This document shows positions 1 through 7,400 of a stretch of DNA of 33,329 bases, piece by piece. The stretch is from a virus, in IMG/VR virus record IMGVR_UViG_3300020061_000019, positions 1-33,329 of that record. The stretch is one strand, 5' to 3'. The stretch's first letter is position 1. Every line of letters begins with the position of its first letter. The notes below the pieces were generated by a model. The model did not search any database. It was given only the letters and a program-made list of their open reading frames with translations, and was not told the origin of the DNA. The translations under genes and the position numbers were made by a program.

Positions 1-1532
1 ATCGGGGTCCATTCCTTGTCTTCGTAGGCGGTGTCGCTCGCCCCGCCGGAACCGTCCTGCTGGGTAATCGCCGAGTAGGCGTAGACGGCGTGGTCCAGGG
101 TGGTTGACGGCACCACACCGTTGGCGTCGGGGATGACCGGATCAGGGTCGACGTAGTAAGTCGGCGACAGCGCGAATGACGCCGAGGAGGACCGGTAGTC
201 CTCCAGCTTGAGCACCAGCGCGGTAATCAGGCCCCGGAAGCGGTACATCTCGATCTGGCCGTCGAAGGTCACTAGGTGCGGCAGGGTAGTCGGGTCGTCT
301 TCCAGGTGAGCGATCTCGACACCGGCCTGGTTGACCACCGAGATATAGACGGTATCGGGGTCGTAACGCCAGCCTGCGATGATGCGTAGTGGGACGCCAG
401 GGACAAAGACCTGCGTCATCGGGGCGGTGTAACTGCGGGTGTCGGTGCCATCGTCGAACTCCAGCACGAACTCCCCCGCGCCGACGTCGTAGTAGACCAT
501 CGGCTTGAACGCTGGCCCTGTCGGGTCCATGGCACGGAAGAGCACGGGGTTGTTGGCAGGCCCGACGTCAGGGGCGAAGTCAGGCGTCCATTCGACACCA
601 ATCCAGGCGTCCTGATTCACCTGAGGCCCGAGTCCGAGGGTCCACCGGTAATAGGACTCACTCAGGCCGGTAGAGGTGTCGGAACGTCCACGCCCGATGC
701 GCCACTCGGTGTTCTCGTCCTCATCGGGGTTGACCGTGATCGGGGAGAGCTTGCGCACGCCGACGGTATCGTCACTGGAGTAGTAGAGGTTCAGGTGCTG
801 ACCGGAGTAGACCGGGTCGATGTAGACCTTGTCGATGGTCTTTGGTGTACCGTCGTCGGCGCGGACGTCGAGATAGAGCGATGCCACCGCAGCCGGATCA
901 GGCATCGGTGCGCTCTTCCAGAAGGTGCTCGGGTTGTCGTCGATTGCCTTGAGGGCGTCCCAGTCCTTGATGTACTTAGTGATGATGTTGCCGAGGACGT
1001 CCTGCTCTTCCTCGAAGTACTGACTTCCCTGGCTGCGATCGTAGACATTACGTCGAATCAGGCAGTTACGCAACCCAATCGGGTAGGCAACACTCTCCAG
1101 GGTGGGGTCGTTGGTGCGGGTGACTCGGAACTGCAGCTTCTTGGCCACGATCGGGTAGACCTTGGTGGAGTACTTGAAGTAGCTCTTGACGTCGGAGCGA
1201 CTCACATTGACACTCAGCGGGATTCGCTGCATGTCGAGGACTTGCCGCCAGTTGTTGGAACGGTCCTGATACCACACCTCGGCCACGCACGGCATGCGCA
1301 GGATCTCCATAGTGATCTCGGAGACCGACAGTGGCAGCTTGAACATCGTGGTGATGACTTCGGTGCCGCCGTCAGCGAAAGAGCGTGGCTGGCTGAACCA
1401 TTCGCGGGTAGCCGGGTCGATCGACTGGCTCGGGTTGTTGGGGTCACGTCTGCCGAAGATCAATCCCAGGATGAATTCGACCAGCCTCAACGGGAAGTTG
1501 AAGTCGAAGTAGAACTTGGTCTCGTCAGCCAC
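1..1532 (-). CDS. Minor tail / baseplate-distal protein, C-terminus beyond window
   Basis: The frame is open from a GTG at 1532 to the left edge, showing about 510 residues without a stop, so the gene is partial. The start is supported by TAAGGAG about 12 bases upstream, and it lies 7 bases after the stop of the preceding gene. The N-terminus begins VADETKFYFDF. The protein is rich in beta-strand, Tyr and Asp. A central part (about residues 180-260) has a motif pattern around YLDVRADDGTPKTIDKVYI that resembles the galactose-binding or jelly-roll modules of many phage tail proteins. It follows baseplate J and a gpI-like gene, which suggests a distal baseplate or fibre-attachment role. No catalytic motif is seen. 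The family is inferred mainly from context. Confidence 0.7.
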   Translation of the reverse strand, partial: MADETKFYFDFNFPLRLVEFILGLIFGRRDPNNPSQSIDPATREWFSQPRSFADGGTEVITTMFKLPLSVSEITMEILRMPCVAEVWYQDRSNNWRQVLDMQRIPLSVNVSRSDVKSYFKYSTKVYPIVAKKLQFRVTRTNDPTLESVAYPIGLRNCLIRRNVYDRSQGSQYFEEEQDVLGNIITKYIKDWDALKAIDDNPSTFWKSAPMPDPAAVASLYLDVRADDGTPKTIDKVYIDPVYSGQHLNLYYSSDDTVGVRKLSPITVNPDEDENTEWRIGRGRSDTSTGLSESYYRWTLGLGPQVNQDAWIGVEWTPDFAPDVGPANNPVLFRAMDPTGPAFKPMVYYDVGAGEFVLEFDDGTDTRSYTAPMTQVFVPGVPLRIIAGWRYDPDTVYISVVNQAGVEIAHLEDDPTTLPHLVTFDGQIEMYRFRGLITALVLKLEDYRSSSASFALSPTYYVDPDPVIPDANGVVPSTTLDHAVYAYSAITQQDGSGGASDTAYEDKEWTP

Positions 1533-1539
1533 TTTGGCT

Positions 1540-2886
1540 TTAGCTCCTTACGAAAGCGGTGGGATCCCGCAACTCGGCGGTGGTCTGGCGCGGCTTGCGC
1601 GATGTCCAACTACTGGTCACTGTCGAGTCACGTGCCGGTGCCGAATAGGCGATAGCCAAATCGGCGGTGTAGGTGCGCTTGGACACGCTGGCCTTCTCGA
1701 TGGGCAGACGATAGCGCAGATCGTCGGCAAAGCCTCCGATGGACAACACTTCGGCCTTCTTGGTGTTGATGTAGTCCTGCTGATTGGTGTACTTGAACTG
1801 GTACGGCGACTGGTCGGGATTCAGCGCCGGGGCAGCGTCGGGGTGGATGCCGAACTTGCCGCCCGGGTAGTTGTCTAGGCTGTCGGCCTTCTCGTACTCA
1901 GTCCAAGCGGTGAACTGGCCGGTGCTCTCGAACCACTCGAACGGCGGTTCCAGGCCGACCGACCCATCGTCCCGAAGCCTGCCGTACTGAACCGAATCGA
2001 TCGGGGAGCGAGAGCCGCCTGAAGCCAGGTAGTAGTACCCGTATTCGGAAGTGATATTGAACTTGGCGTAGGGGGCCAACTCGGGTGAATCACTGAACAG
2101 CCACTTCTCGGTGGGATCGAGATCAATGGCCAGCAACTCAGGCGCGGGCAAGTCCTGCAGGACCGGGGTGCCAGTGACAACCTTCTCGACCTGATAGTAG
2201 GTCGAGTCGGCGGTGATCGCCCGGACGGCAACAGGCGAGGAGACCGAGAGCCCGGTGGTATTGATGGTCACCACCGTGTCCTGTGGGGTGATCTTGTCGA
2301 GCATGTCGCGCAGTAGGCGGCGTTCCTTGGGCTCGATCTCGGTCTTGTAGGGCCGGATCGTGACCTCGTTGCGGGCAGACACTGGGGCGCGCCCGACGTT
2401 GCTACCGAGGCCAAAATTGTCGATGTAGCGCCAGTTCTCCATGATCTCGCAGTCCACCGAGGTCGCGGCGTGCACGGCCTGACGGATCCCGTCGGCGGTG
2501 CCGCCGAGGCCGCAAGCGATGAAGTACTCGCGGATCCGGTTGCGGTACCACTGATCCTTGACCGTGACATCGTCCCACTGGTCGGAGTTGAGCATCTGGT
2601 TCATGGTGTTGTAGGGGTAGGACTCCGACGGCGACCGACTCAAGAAATGCACGTTGCCGAAGATGTAGTCGAGGTCAGACCCGTAGATACCCGTCAGAGC
2701 GCCGGAGAGCCGCTGGAGGAAGATCTCCTTCTTCAGCGATCCGGCTCCAGCGTCGCCACACATCGCATCGAGGAACTTGTAGAGCACCGTCGAAGAGTCG
2801 GCGGTGTAGACGTTCTCGTCGAAGTGCTCCAGCCGTAGCTCGGTGGACTTCGATGGCATCAACGGGAAGGGGTCATTTGACGGCAT
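1540..2886 (-). CDS. Baseplate protein, possibly tail protein I (gpI)-like
   Basis: The gene encodes 448 residues from an ATG at 2886 that overlaps the stop of the small gene upstream by one base (TAATG). The N-terminal 170 residues are helical and contain DQWYRNRIREYFIACGLGG followed by a short turn and a beta segment. This pattern is reminiscent of P2 gpI-type wedge proteins, which bind baseplate J. The C-terminal half is beta-rich and acidic and may attach a fibre. Its position directly downstream of baseplate J (separated only by a 40-residue gene) matches the J-I order common in contractile tails. The gpI assignment is inference from context and weak sequence pattern. A generic minor tail protein is the alternative. 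Confidence 0.6.
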   Translation of the reverse strand: MPSNDPFPLMPSKSTELRLEHFDENVYTADSSTVLYKFLDAMCGDAGAGSLKKEIFLQRLSGALTGIYGSDLDYIFGNVHFLSRSPSESYPYNTMNQMLNSDQWDDVTVKDQWYRNRIREYFIACGLGGTADGIRQAVHAATSVDCEIMENWRYIDNFGLGSNVGRAPVSARNEVTIRPYKTEIEPKERRLLRDMLDKITPQDTVVTINTTGLSVSSPVAVRAITADSTYYQVEKVVTGTPVLQDLPAPELLAIDLDPTEKWLFSDSPELAPYAKFNITSEYGYYYLASGGSRSPIDSVQYGRLRDDGSVGLEPPFEWFESTGQFTAWTEYEKADSLDNYPGGKFGIHPDAAPALNPDQSPYQFKYTNQQDYINTKKAEVLSIGGFADDLRYRLPIEKASVSKRTYTADLAIAYSAPARDSTVTSSWTSRKPRQTTAELRDPTAFVRS

Positions 2887-3008
2887 TAGTTACCTCCCAG
2901 AGCTATGAGTGCGCACGACAGGGCGGCGATGGCCAGTCCGAATGCGACCAGTGAGATGAGCAGCGCGCTATAAGCCGCAACCGTCACTGGAGGAATGAAT
3001 GGCTTCAT
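2886..3008 (-). CDS. Small membrane protein (40 aa) inside the baseplate operon
   Basis: A 40-residue ORF starts at the ATG at 3008, two bases after the baseplate J stop, and ends in TAATG overlap with the next start. It begins MKPFIPPVTVAAYSALLISL and continues as an unbroken hydrophobic stretch (about residues 8-37) with one Cys, so it should form a single transmembrane helix. There is no strong Shine-Dalgarno sequence; AAGGCG lies about 14 bases upstream inside the previous gene, so translation is probably coupled. Its exact fit between two genes with minimal spacing is the main argument that it is real. Function is unknown; a membrane-acting peptide or a minor virion component are both possible. 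Confidence 0.6.
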   Translation of the reverse strand: MKPFIPPVTVAAYSALLISLVAFGLAIAALSCALIALGGN

Positions 3009-3010
3009 AT

Positions 3011-4753
3011 CTAGCGATTCGCCTTGCGCAGCACGACGGCTTCCAAGAAGATCGGCAGCGCATTGTCGTTGAGCTTGAAGTCATCGTCCTGAGTGGAGAT
3101 CGGGGTGACGTCAGCACTGTTGCCATAGACCTTGATGCCGTGGTCGACGGCGTTCTCTACGCTGGTGGTCAGGTAAACGTTGTCGACACCAAGCACCTGG
3201 TGAGTAGCCAGCGCGACGTCGCTGATCTCGATCCATGCGCCGTAGGGCAGACCTGAGAAGTACTGCCTCAGCCGGTCCTGGATGGCGTTGTTGACCTGAC
3301 TGACCACGAACCCACGGTCGTATTCGATCGACAGGTAGATACGTAGGTAGGAGTAGCTGGCCTGGTGTACCAGGGTGTCGGTGCAGATCTGCTTGCCTGC
3401 CTTGACGACGGCATTGAGTACTTCAGGCACCCGGTTGTAGACGTAGGTCAGTGTCAGCGGCGTGCTCGACGCAGGACCAGCGGCGGTCCACTCGATTCCA
3501 GCAACCTCACGGATGGACCCGGCGGTCAGAGTGGTACCACGCAGCAGGTGGTAGTGCGTGCCCTGCTGATACTGAGTAACGCCTAGGGTGATGGTCGAGG
3601 GGAAACTCAGAATGGGCACGCTACCCAGTCGCATGAAGCGGTTGGTGGCGCTTGGCGTGCCTGACGAGCCGACGCGAGCGAAGTTGCCGGTGTACAGCTC
3701 GGCGGTCGTGGTCGCGCTCAAGGTCTGGGTAGTGACCACAGTGCGCTCGGTGATGGTGTAGGGGTCCGCACCGTTGACGAACAAGTCGACCTTGTTGGTG
3801 ATGCCGTTCAGAGGGTCGTTGCGGCTGGACTTGGTGGTGTACTCGAACTCGACATCGACGATGTCACCGACGACCATCGCGCCGCTGCTCACGCGCGTGA
3901 TCTGGGGGCTGCCGCCCGAGGCGAAGGTGTAGTCGTCAATCGGACGATAGAAGACCTCATCTTCCTGGCCAAGGTTCTTGAACACCGTGTCCCCGGCGGG
4001 CCAGGCGTACTTGACATCGGCACTAACCGGCAGAGTCAGGGTGGTGTTGGGCACCGCGATCTGGGTGACGTACTTCCGGATCGGACCGAAACAGGCGGCC
4101 TTGGAGATGTTCTGGTTCTGGTAGGCCAGGCCGAGGTACCAGTCTTCGGTGCCTGCGACGTTGCGCATGAAGGTGTCCTTGAACCGCTGGCGCAACTCGT
4201 TGTCGGACTCGACGTCAACGCCGCCGGTGAAAGCCTGCAGGTTGGTCACGCTGGTCGCGCCAAGGACCTGGCCGAGGTAGACGATCGAGTCAGGTGGGAC
4301 GTTTCCAGCAACGCCTACCTGCGTGCACTCGACGGGGATGTCGGAGACGTAACTCCCGCCGGGGATGATCACGGCCTGGGTCGAGGAGAAGTACAGCGGG
4401 TTACCCGACGAGGGCAGTGACTGCCGGGTGTAGAACTGGCTACCCAGCGGGATGGAGACGTCTTGGGAGTTGGCCGTTGTCAGCTCCACACGCACGATTC
4501 CGGTGGCCTTGCGGCCCTGCAGGCGTCCGAATCCGAAGATGCCGACCCACTGCTCCAGCTCCAGGCCTGCCTTGGACTCGATGTCTAACAGCGATCCGAC
4601 GAGGTACTGATCGACGTAGGCCTCGGAGATGGATTCGGAGACGGCGTCGATCATCTTGCGTTCAGGGGTGCCCAGCTCCAGGCTGAATCCTGGCGCAGTG
4701 ATCGCTAGCTTCGCCAAGATCTCCTTGGCGATCTGATCAGGAGTTTTACTGAT
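3011..4753 (-). CDS. Baseplate J-like wedge protein
   Basis: This is a baseplate J family protein (P2 gpJ, and T4 gp6 by function), which forms the wedge ring around the hub and connects it to tail fibres. Typical features are the N-terminal motif LELGTPERKMIDAVSESI, the sequence EAYVDQYLVG, and the mid-protein stretch GVDVESDNELRQRFKDTFMR. I place the start at ATC 4753, giving about 580 residues: a perfect AAGGAG ends 7 bases before it, and the extra residues SKTPDQIAKEILAK continue the family's N-terminal helix. The conservative alternative is TTG at 4717 (568 residues), but its nearest AAGGAG is only 3 bases away. It lies between the gp25-like gene and a gpI-like gene, the usual W-J-I order. 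Confidence 0.88.
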   Translation of the reverse strand: MSKTPDQIAKEILAKLAITAPGFSLELGTPERKMIDAVSESISEAYVDQYLVGSLLDIESKAGLELEQWVGIFGFGRLQGRKATGIVRVELTTANSQDVSIPLGSQFYTRQSLPSSGNPLYFSSTQAVIIPGGSYVSDIPVECTQVGVAGNVPPDSIVYLGQVLGATSVTNLQAFTGGVDVESDNELRQRFKDTFMRNVAGTEDWYLGLAYQNQNISKAACFGPIRKYVTQIAVPNTTLTLPVSADVKYAWPAGDTVFKNLGQEDEVFYRPIDDYTFASGGSPQITRVSSGAMVVGDIVDVEFEYTTKSSRNDPLNGITNKVDLFVNGADPYTITERTVVTTQTLSATTTAELYTGNFARVGSSGTPSATNRFMRLGSVPILSFPSTITLGVTQYQQGTHYHLLRGTTLTAGSIREVAGIEWTAAGPASSTPLTLTYVYNRVPEVLNAVVKAGKQICTDTLVHQASYSYLRIYLSIEYDRGFVVSQVNNAIQDRLRQYFSGLPYGAWIEISDVALATHQVLGVDNVYLTTSVENAVDHGIKVYGNSADVTPISTQDDDFKLNDNALPIFLEAVVLRKANR

Positions 4754-4760
4754 TGTCCTG

Positions 4761-4766
4761 CTCCTT
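4761..4766 (-). promoter_or_regulatory. Ribosome binding site deciding the baseplate J start
   Basis: AAGGAG on the minus strand overlaps the gp25-like gene stop and sits 7 bases before an ATC codon in frame with baseplate J. No ATG, GTG or TTG lies at the right distance, so this site argues for a non-canonical ATC start at 4753. Confidence 0.55.
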
Positions 4767-5181
4767 ACACACTCTGTGCGACGGCAATCGTGGTGGACTG
4801 CGAGGACCCGTTGCGTAGCTTGATGGCCACGTTCACGGTGTCGTAGCTAATCCGTGTCACGATGTCATCGACCGAAACCAGCAACTCGCTGGCACTCAAC
4901 AACTGAGGGTTTTCCTTGAAGCGCCGCAACTGCACCGCCTGGTAGTTCTGCAGTACTCGGAAGATCTCGGCATGCACCTCTGCCTGCGTGGATTCGGTAG
5001 CGATTCCACCGATGAATTCCTGCAAGATACTGCCCATGTTGACGTGGAAACGATCGCCGCCGTAGCGCTCCATAATCCACAGGTAGATGTCTTGCCGTAG
5101 CTTGTCTACGCCCTGAACGATGGCGAGCTGACTGCCTTTCTGGACGAGATCGCCATCAGCAATGGCAAGCGAGTACGACAT
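4765..5181 (-). CDS. Baseplate wedge protein, gp25/gpW-like
   Basis: The 138-residue protein matches the GPW/gp25 family in length and layout. Members are lysozyme-like wedge proteins that start sheath assembly on the baseplate. Recognisable parts are the N-terminal strand MSYSLAIADGDLV, the sequence VDKLRQDIYLWIMERYGGDR (a helix followed by the conserved turn), a helical middle and a C-terminal pair of strands. The ATG at 5181 is preceded by AGGAGGAG only two bases away. Its place immediately before baseplate J is diagnostic. The leader contains CCTCCT that can pair with the ribosome binding site, so translation may be modulated. Confidence 0.85.
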   Translation of the reverse strand: MSYSLAIADGDLVQKGSQLAIVQGVDKLRQDIYLWIMERYGGDRFHVNMGSILQEFIGGIATESTQAEVHAEIFRVLQNYQAVQLRRFKENPQLLSASELLVSVDDIVTRISYDTVNVAIKLRNGSSQSTTIAVAQSV

Positions 5182-5183
5182 GA

Positions 5184-5219
5184 CTCCTCCTCTCAGTACT
5201 TCTTGTCGCTATCAGGAGG
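5184..5219 (-). promoter_or_regulatory. Possible SD-sequestering hairpin before the gp25-like gene
   Basis: CCTCCT (5214-5219) is complementary to AGGAGG in the ribosome binding site (5184-5191), with a loop of roughly 22 bases. If formed, the hairpin would mask the site. Only complementarity is seen; folding was not computed. Confidence 0.35.
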
Positions 5220-5229
5220 TCCGACAGGG

Positions 5230-5997
5230 TCAGACCCACTCGATCCTGATTGATCCCGCCGCGCCAAGCGTGCCGGTGGTGGCTGCAATGGCACCGCCAC
5301 CGCCGCCACCAGCACCACCAGTTGCGCCATTGCCGACACGTGTCGACGAAAGGCCTTGACGTCCGTTTCCTACCCCGACAGGGTCCCCGCCGGTAGAAAC
5401 ACCACCAACCCCACCGGCCCGATTTCCTCCGGTAGCAGCCTTACCACCTCCGCCGCCCCCGCCGCCTCCGCCCGCACCGTTGGTGGTGTTTCCGCCCGGG
5501 GACCCTGTCGACGGGAGGGGACTACCCGCACCACCGCCGCCACCAGATCCCCCTCGACCACCATTCAAAATGACGCCCGGTAAGAGTTCGTACTGGCCAT
5601 CGAGCACGATGTACGAAGTGCCGCCAGAGGAAACTTCAACAGCCGTGATGCTGGCCAGGCCAGCATTGCCCAATACGCCCCACCCGGCATAAAGACCGAT
5701 CTCACCGGAGATGAAGCGCGAAAATCGAGACGCAGTCGTACCAGCACTCAAGGTGTAGGTCGATCCCATGACTGAGACTGGGACGAAGGACCTTCCGATG
5801 CGTGATCCACCACCGCCACCACCGCCACCACTGACGAACTGGTTCTCGTTGGCGACGTGAGTACCAGTAACACCATTGCCGCCTGCGCCAATAAGTGTGA
5901 TCCACGCACCCCAATAACCCAGGGGGATCGGAGCGTCAATCACCTCGGTGGTCACGGTGATCGGAGGCATGGACATCATAGGTAACAACAGGGGCAT
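5230..5997 (-). CDS. Glycine-rich tail tip / adhesin-like protein
   Basis: The 255-residue protein has an N-terminal beta-rich part followed by several tracts of 5-10 glycines separated by short linkers (about residues 55-65, 150-190 and 230-237). It ends GAAGSIRIEWV, a C-terminus typical of glycine-rich phage tail proteins. Such tracts can pack as polyglycine-II helices, as in the gp38 adhesin of Salmonella phage S16, which binds the receptor. It lies in the baseplate operon after the spike-like gene, whose stop overlaps this ATG by one base (TAATG). A receptor-binding or tip-decorating role is inferred; the polyglycine-II fold is analogy, not demonstrated homology. Confidence 0.65.
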   Translation of the reverse strand: MPLLLPMMSMPPITVTTEVIDAPIPLGYWGAWITLIGAGGNGVTGTHVANENQFVSGGGGGGGGSRIGRSFVPVSVMGSTYTLSAGTTASRFSRFISGEIGLYAGWGVLGNAGLASITAVEVSSGGTSYIVLDGQYELLPGVILNGGRGGSGGGGGAGSPLPSTGSPGGNTTNGAGGGGGGGGGGKAATGGNRAGGVGGVSTGGDPVGVGNGRQGLSSTRVGNGATGGAGGGGGGAIAATTGTLGAAGSIRIEWV

Positions 5998-7400
5998 TAG
6001 GCATTGCCCTTCAGGTCGGCCACCAGGCCAACGCCGATAGGACTACCGCCGACGGCGGTGATGTAGACGGTCAGGATGTCGCCGTCGGCAAAGCTCCACG
6101 ATCCCGTCAGGCTCGAACCTGCTACCTGACTAGCGAAACCGATGGTGGCCGAGGTCCCCGAGACCGTTGAACCGTTCTTGCGTAGCTCCACGGTGAGCGA
6201 ACCAGAGTTATCGGCAGTGGCGCACCGGTAGATGATCTGGGTGAAGGTCACGGCCCGCGCCAACTTGACACCGATGGTGTTTTGTCCGTATCCCACAGCG
6301 CGTTGGCCAAAGTTTTGTGGGTAGCTCACATCATAGGGGGATGCCGCCAGAGCAGCCTGGACATCAGGGGCCAGCTTGTCCAGAGTGACGGCTTCATCGG
6401 CGATCTTGTCCGTGTCCACGGTGTCATCGAGTGGTATGCGCTCGTCGGTGAGTCGTAGGTCGTCGTCCTGAACCGGTGCCGCGTCTGCCGCGCGCGCGTC
6501 GGTGAAGTACAGATTGGTCGTACCCTCAGGCAGCTCGTCGGTGTTGGACAGCGTGCCCGCGCCAGAGATCAACAGGTCATATCCGGTGCCGTTCCACCAG
6601 TAGAGATTGCCGAGATCAGCAGTGAGGTAGAGCGTGCTGGGCTGCCCCAGGGCGGGGAGATCGGCGAACTCGTCCTTCTCGACCACCAGGGGTGCAGGGA
6701 GCTGCACCGCCGGGACCACTCCAGAGACCAGGTCGGCCTTGTTGCCCAACGCGCTAGCAGTAGCTGAACTGATGGGCTTACCAGCATCAGTGGTGTTGTC
6801 GACGCTGCCCAGGCCGACGTCGGCCTTGACCAGGGTGACCACGTCGGTCTTGCCCGCTACTGACTGCACGGGTGCGGCGTCGGCGGCGCGGTCATCGGTG
6901 AAGTACAGATTGGTCGTACCCTCGGGGACCTCATCAGTGGAGTCGGGTGCGCCGGGTCCCGCAGGGGGGACCACCGGGATCCAGGTGGTCCCGCCGTTGA
7001 TTGAGTACTGCAGCTTGCCGACGTCGTTGATGCTGAAGTAGGTGGTGCCCAACCGGAGCATGCCGTTGACCCGAATCTCAGGGCCATTCAGCTCCAGAGG
7101 TCCGGAGGCCGATCCGACCGAGACCTGCCCCTCCTCCGGTTCGATGTTCTGGGTCGGGTCGTTGAACGGGATGCGACCGGCCAGCCGCCACTCCATGTCG
7201 AATCGCTCGACGTACCACTGCTCGCCGATGGCAGGAGTGACGATGGCATCGCCGACGGCGTAGGCGCAGTTGACGTTCACCGTGTACTTGGATCGCAACA
7301 ACACCGTCGCGGTCCGGGTCGGTAGGTCGATCCCAATGACGTTCCCAGGCTCGCGGCTGGTGTTGTTGAGAACAGCCTGACGACTGAAGCCTTCTGTCAT
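5997..7400 (-). CDS. Baseplate spike or fibre protein with OB-like N-terminus
   Basis: This 467-residue protein starts at an ATG overlapping the hub stop by one base. Residues about 18-75 (GNVIGIDLPTRTATVLLRSK and following strands) look like the OB-fold that begins gp5/gpV-type central spikes. A fibre-like region follows with two copies of a segment built around EGTTNLYFTD and RAADAAPVQ, a repeat common in tail fibres; the DNA of the two copies shares a 29-base identical stretch (6499-6527 and 6895-6923). KADVGLGSVDNTTDAG is another widespread fibre motif. The C-terminal 100 residues form a beta domain. Directly after the hub gene, it may be a spike carrying a fibre, or a fibre anchored to the hub. 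Confidence 0.6.
   Translation of the reverse strand: MTEGFSRQAVLNNTSREPGNVIGIDLPTRTATVLLRSKYTVNVNCAYAVGDAIVTPAIGEQWYVERFDMEWRLAGRIPFNDPTQNIEPEEGQVSVGSASGPLELNGPEIRVNGMLRLGTTYFSINDVGKLQYSINGGTTWIPVVPPAGPGAPDSTDEVPEGTTNLYFTDDRAADAAPVQSVAGKTDVVTLVKADVGLGSVDNTTDAGKPISSATASALGNKADLVSGVVPAVQLPAPLVVEKDEFADLPALGQPSTLYLTADLGNLYWWNGTGYDLLISGAGTLSNTDELPEGTTNLYFTDARAADAAPVQDDDLRLTDERIPLDDTVDTDKIADEAVTLDKLAPDVQAALAASPYDVSYPQNFGQRAVGYGQNTIGVKLARAVTFTQIIYRCATADNSGSLTVELRKNGSTVSGTSATIGFASQVAGSSLTGSWSFADGDILTVYITAVGGSPIGVGLVADLKGNA
6499..6923. repeat. 29-bp direct repeat within the spike/fibre gene
   Basis: An identical 29-base segment is present at 6499-6527 and 6895-6923, encoding the repeated EGTTNLYFTD motif. 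It reflects internal duplication of a fibre module and could be a recombination site between fibre genes. Confidence 0.85.

Noticed and set aside
795-1655. 286-residue plus-strand frame
   Set aside because: It lies opposite the well-supported minus-strand tail gene and has antisense-like composition (Val/Asp/Arg-rich) and no ribosome binding site.
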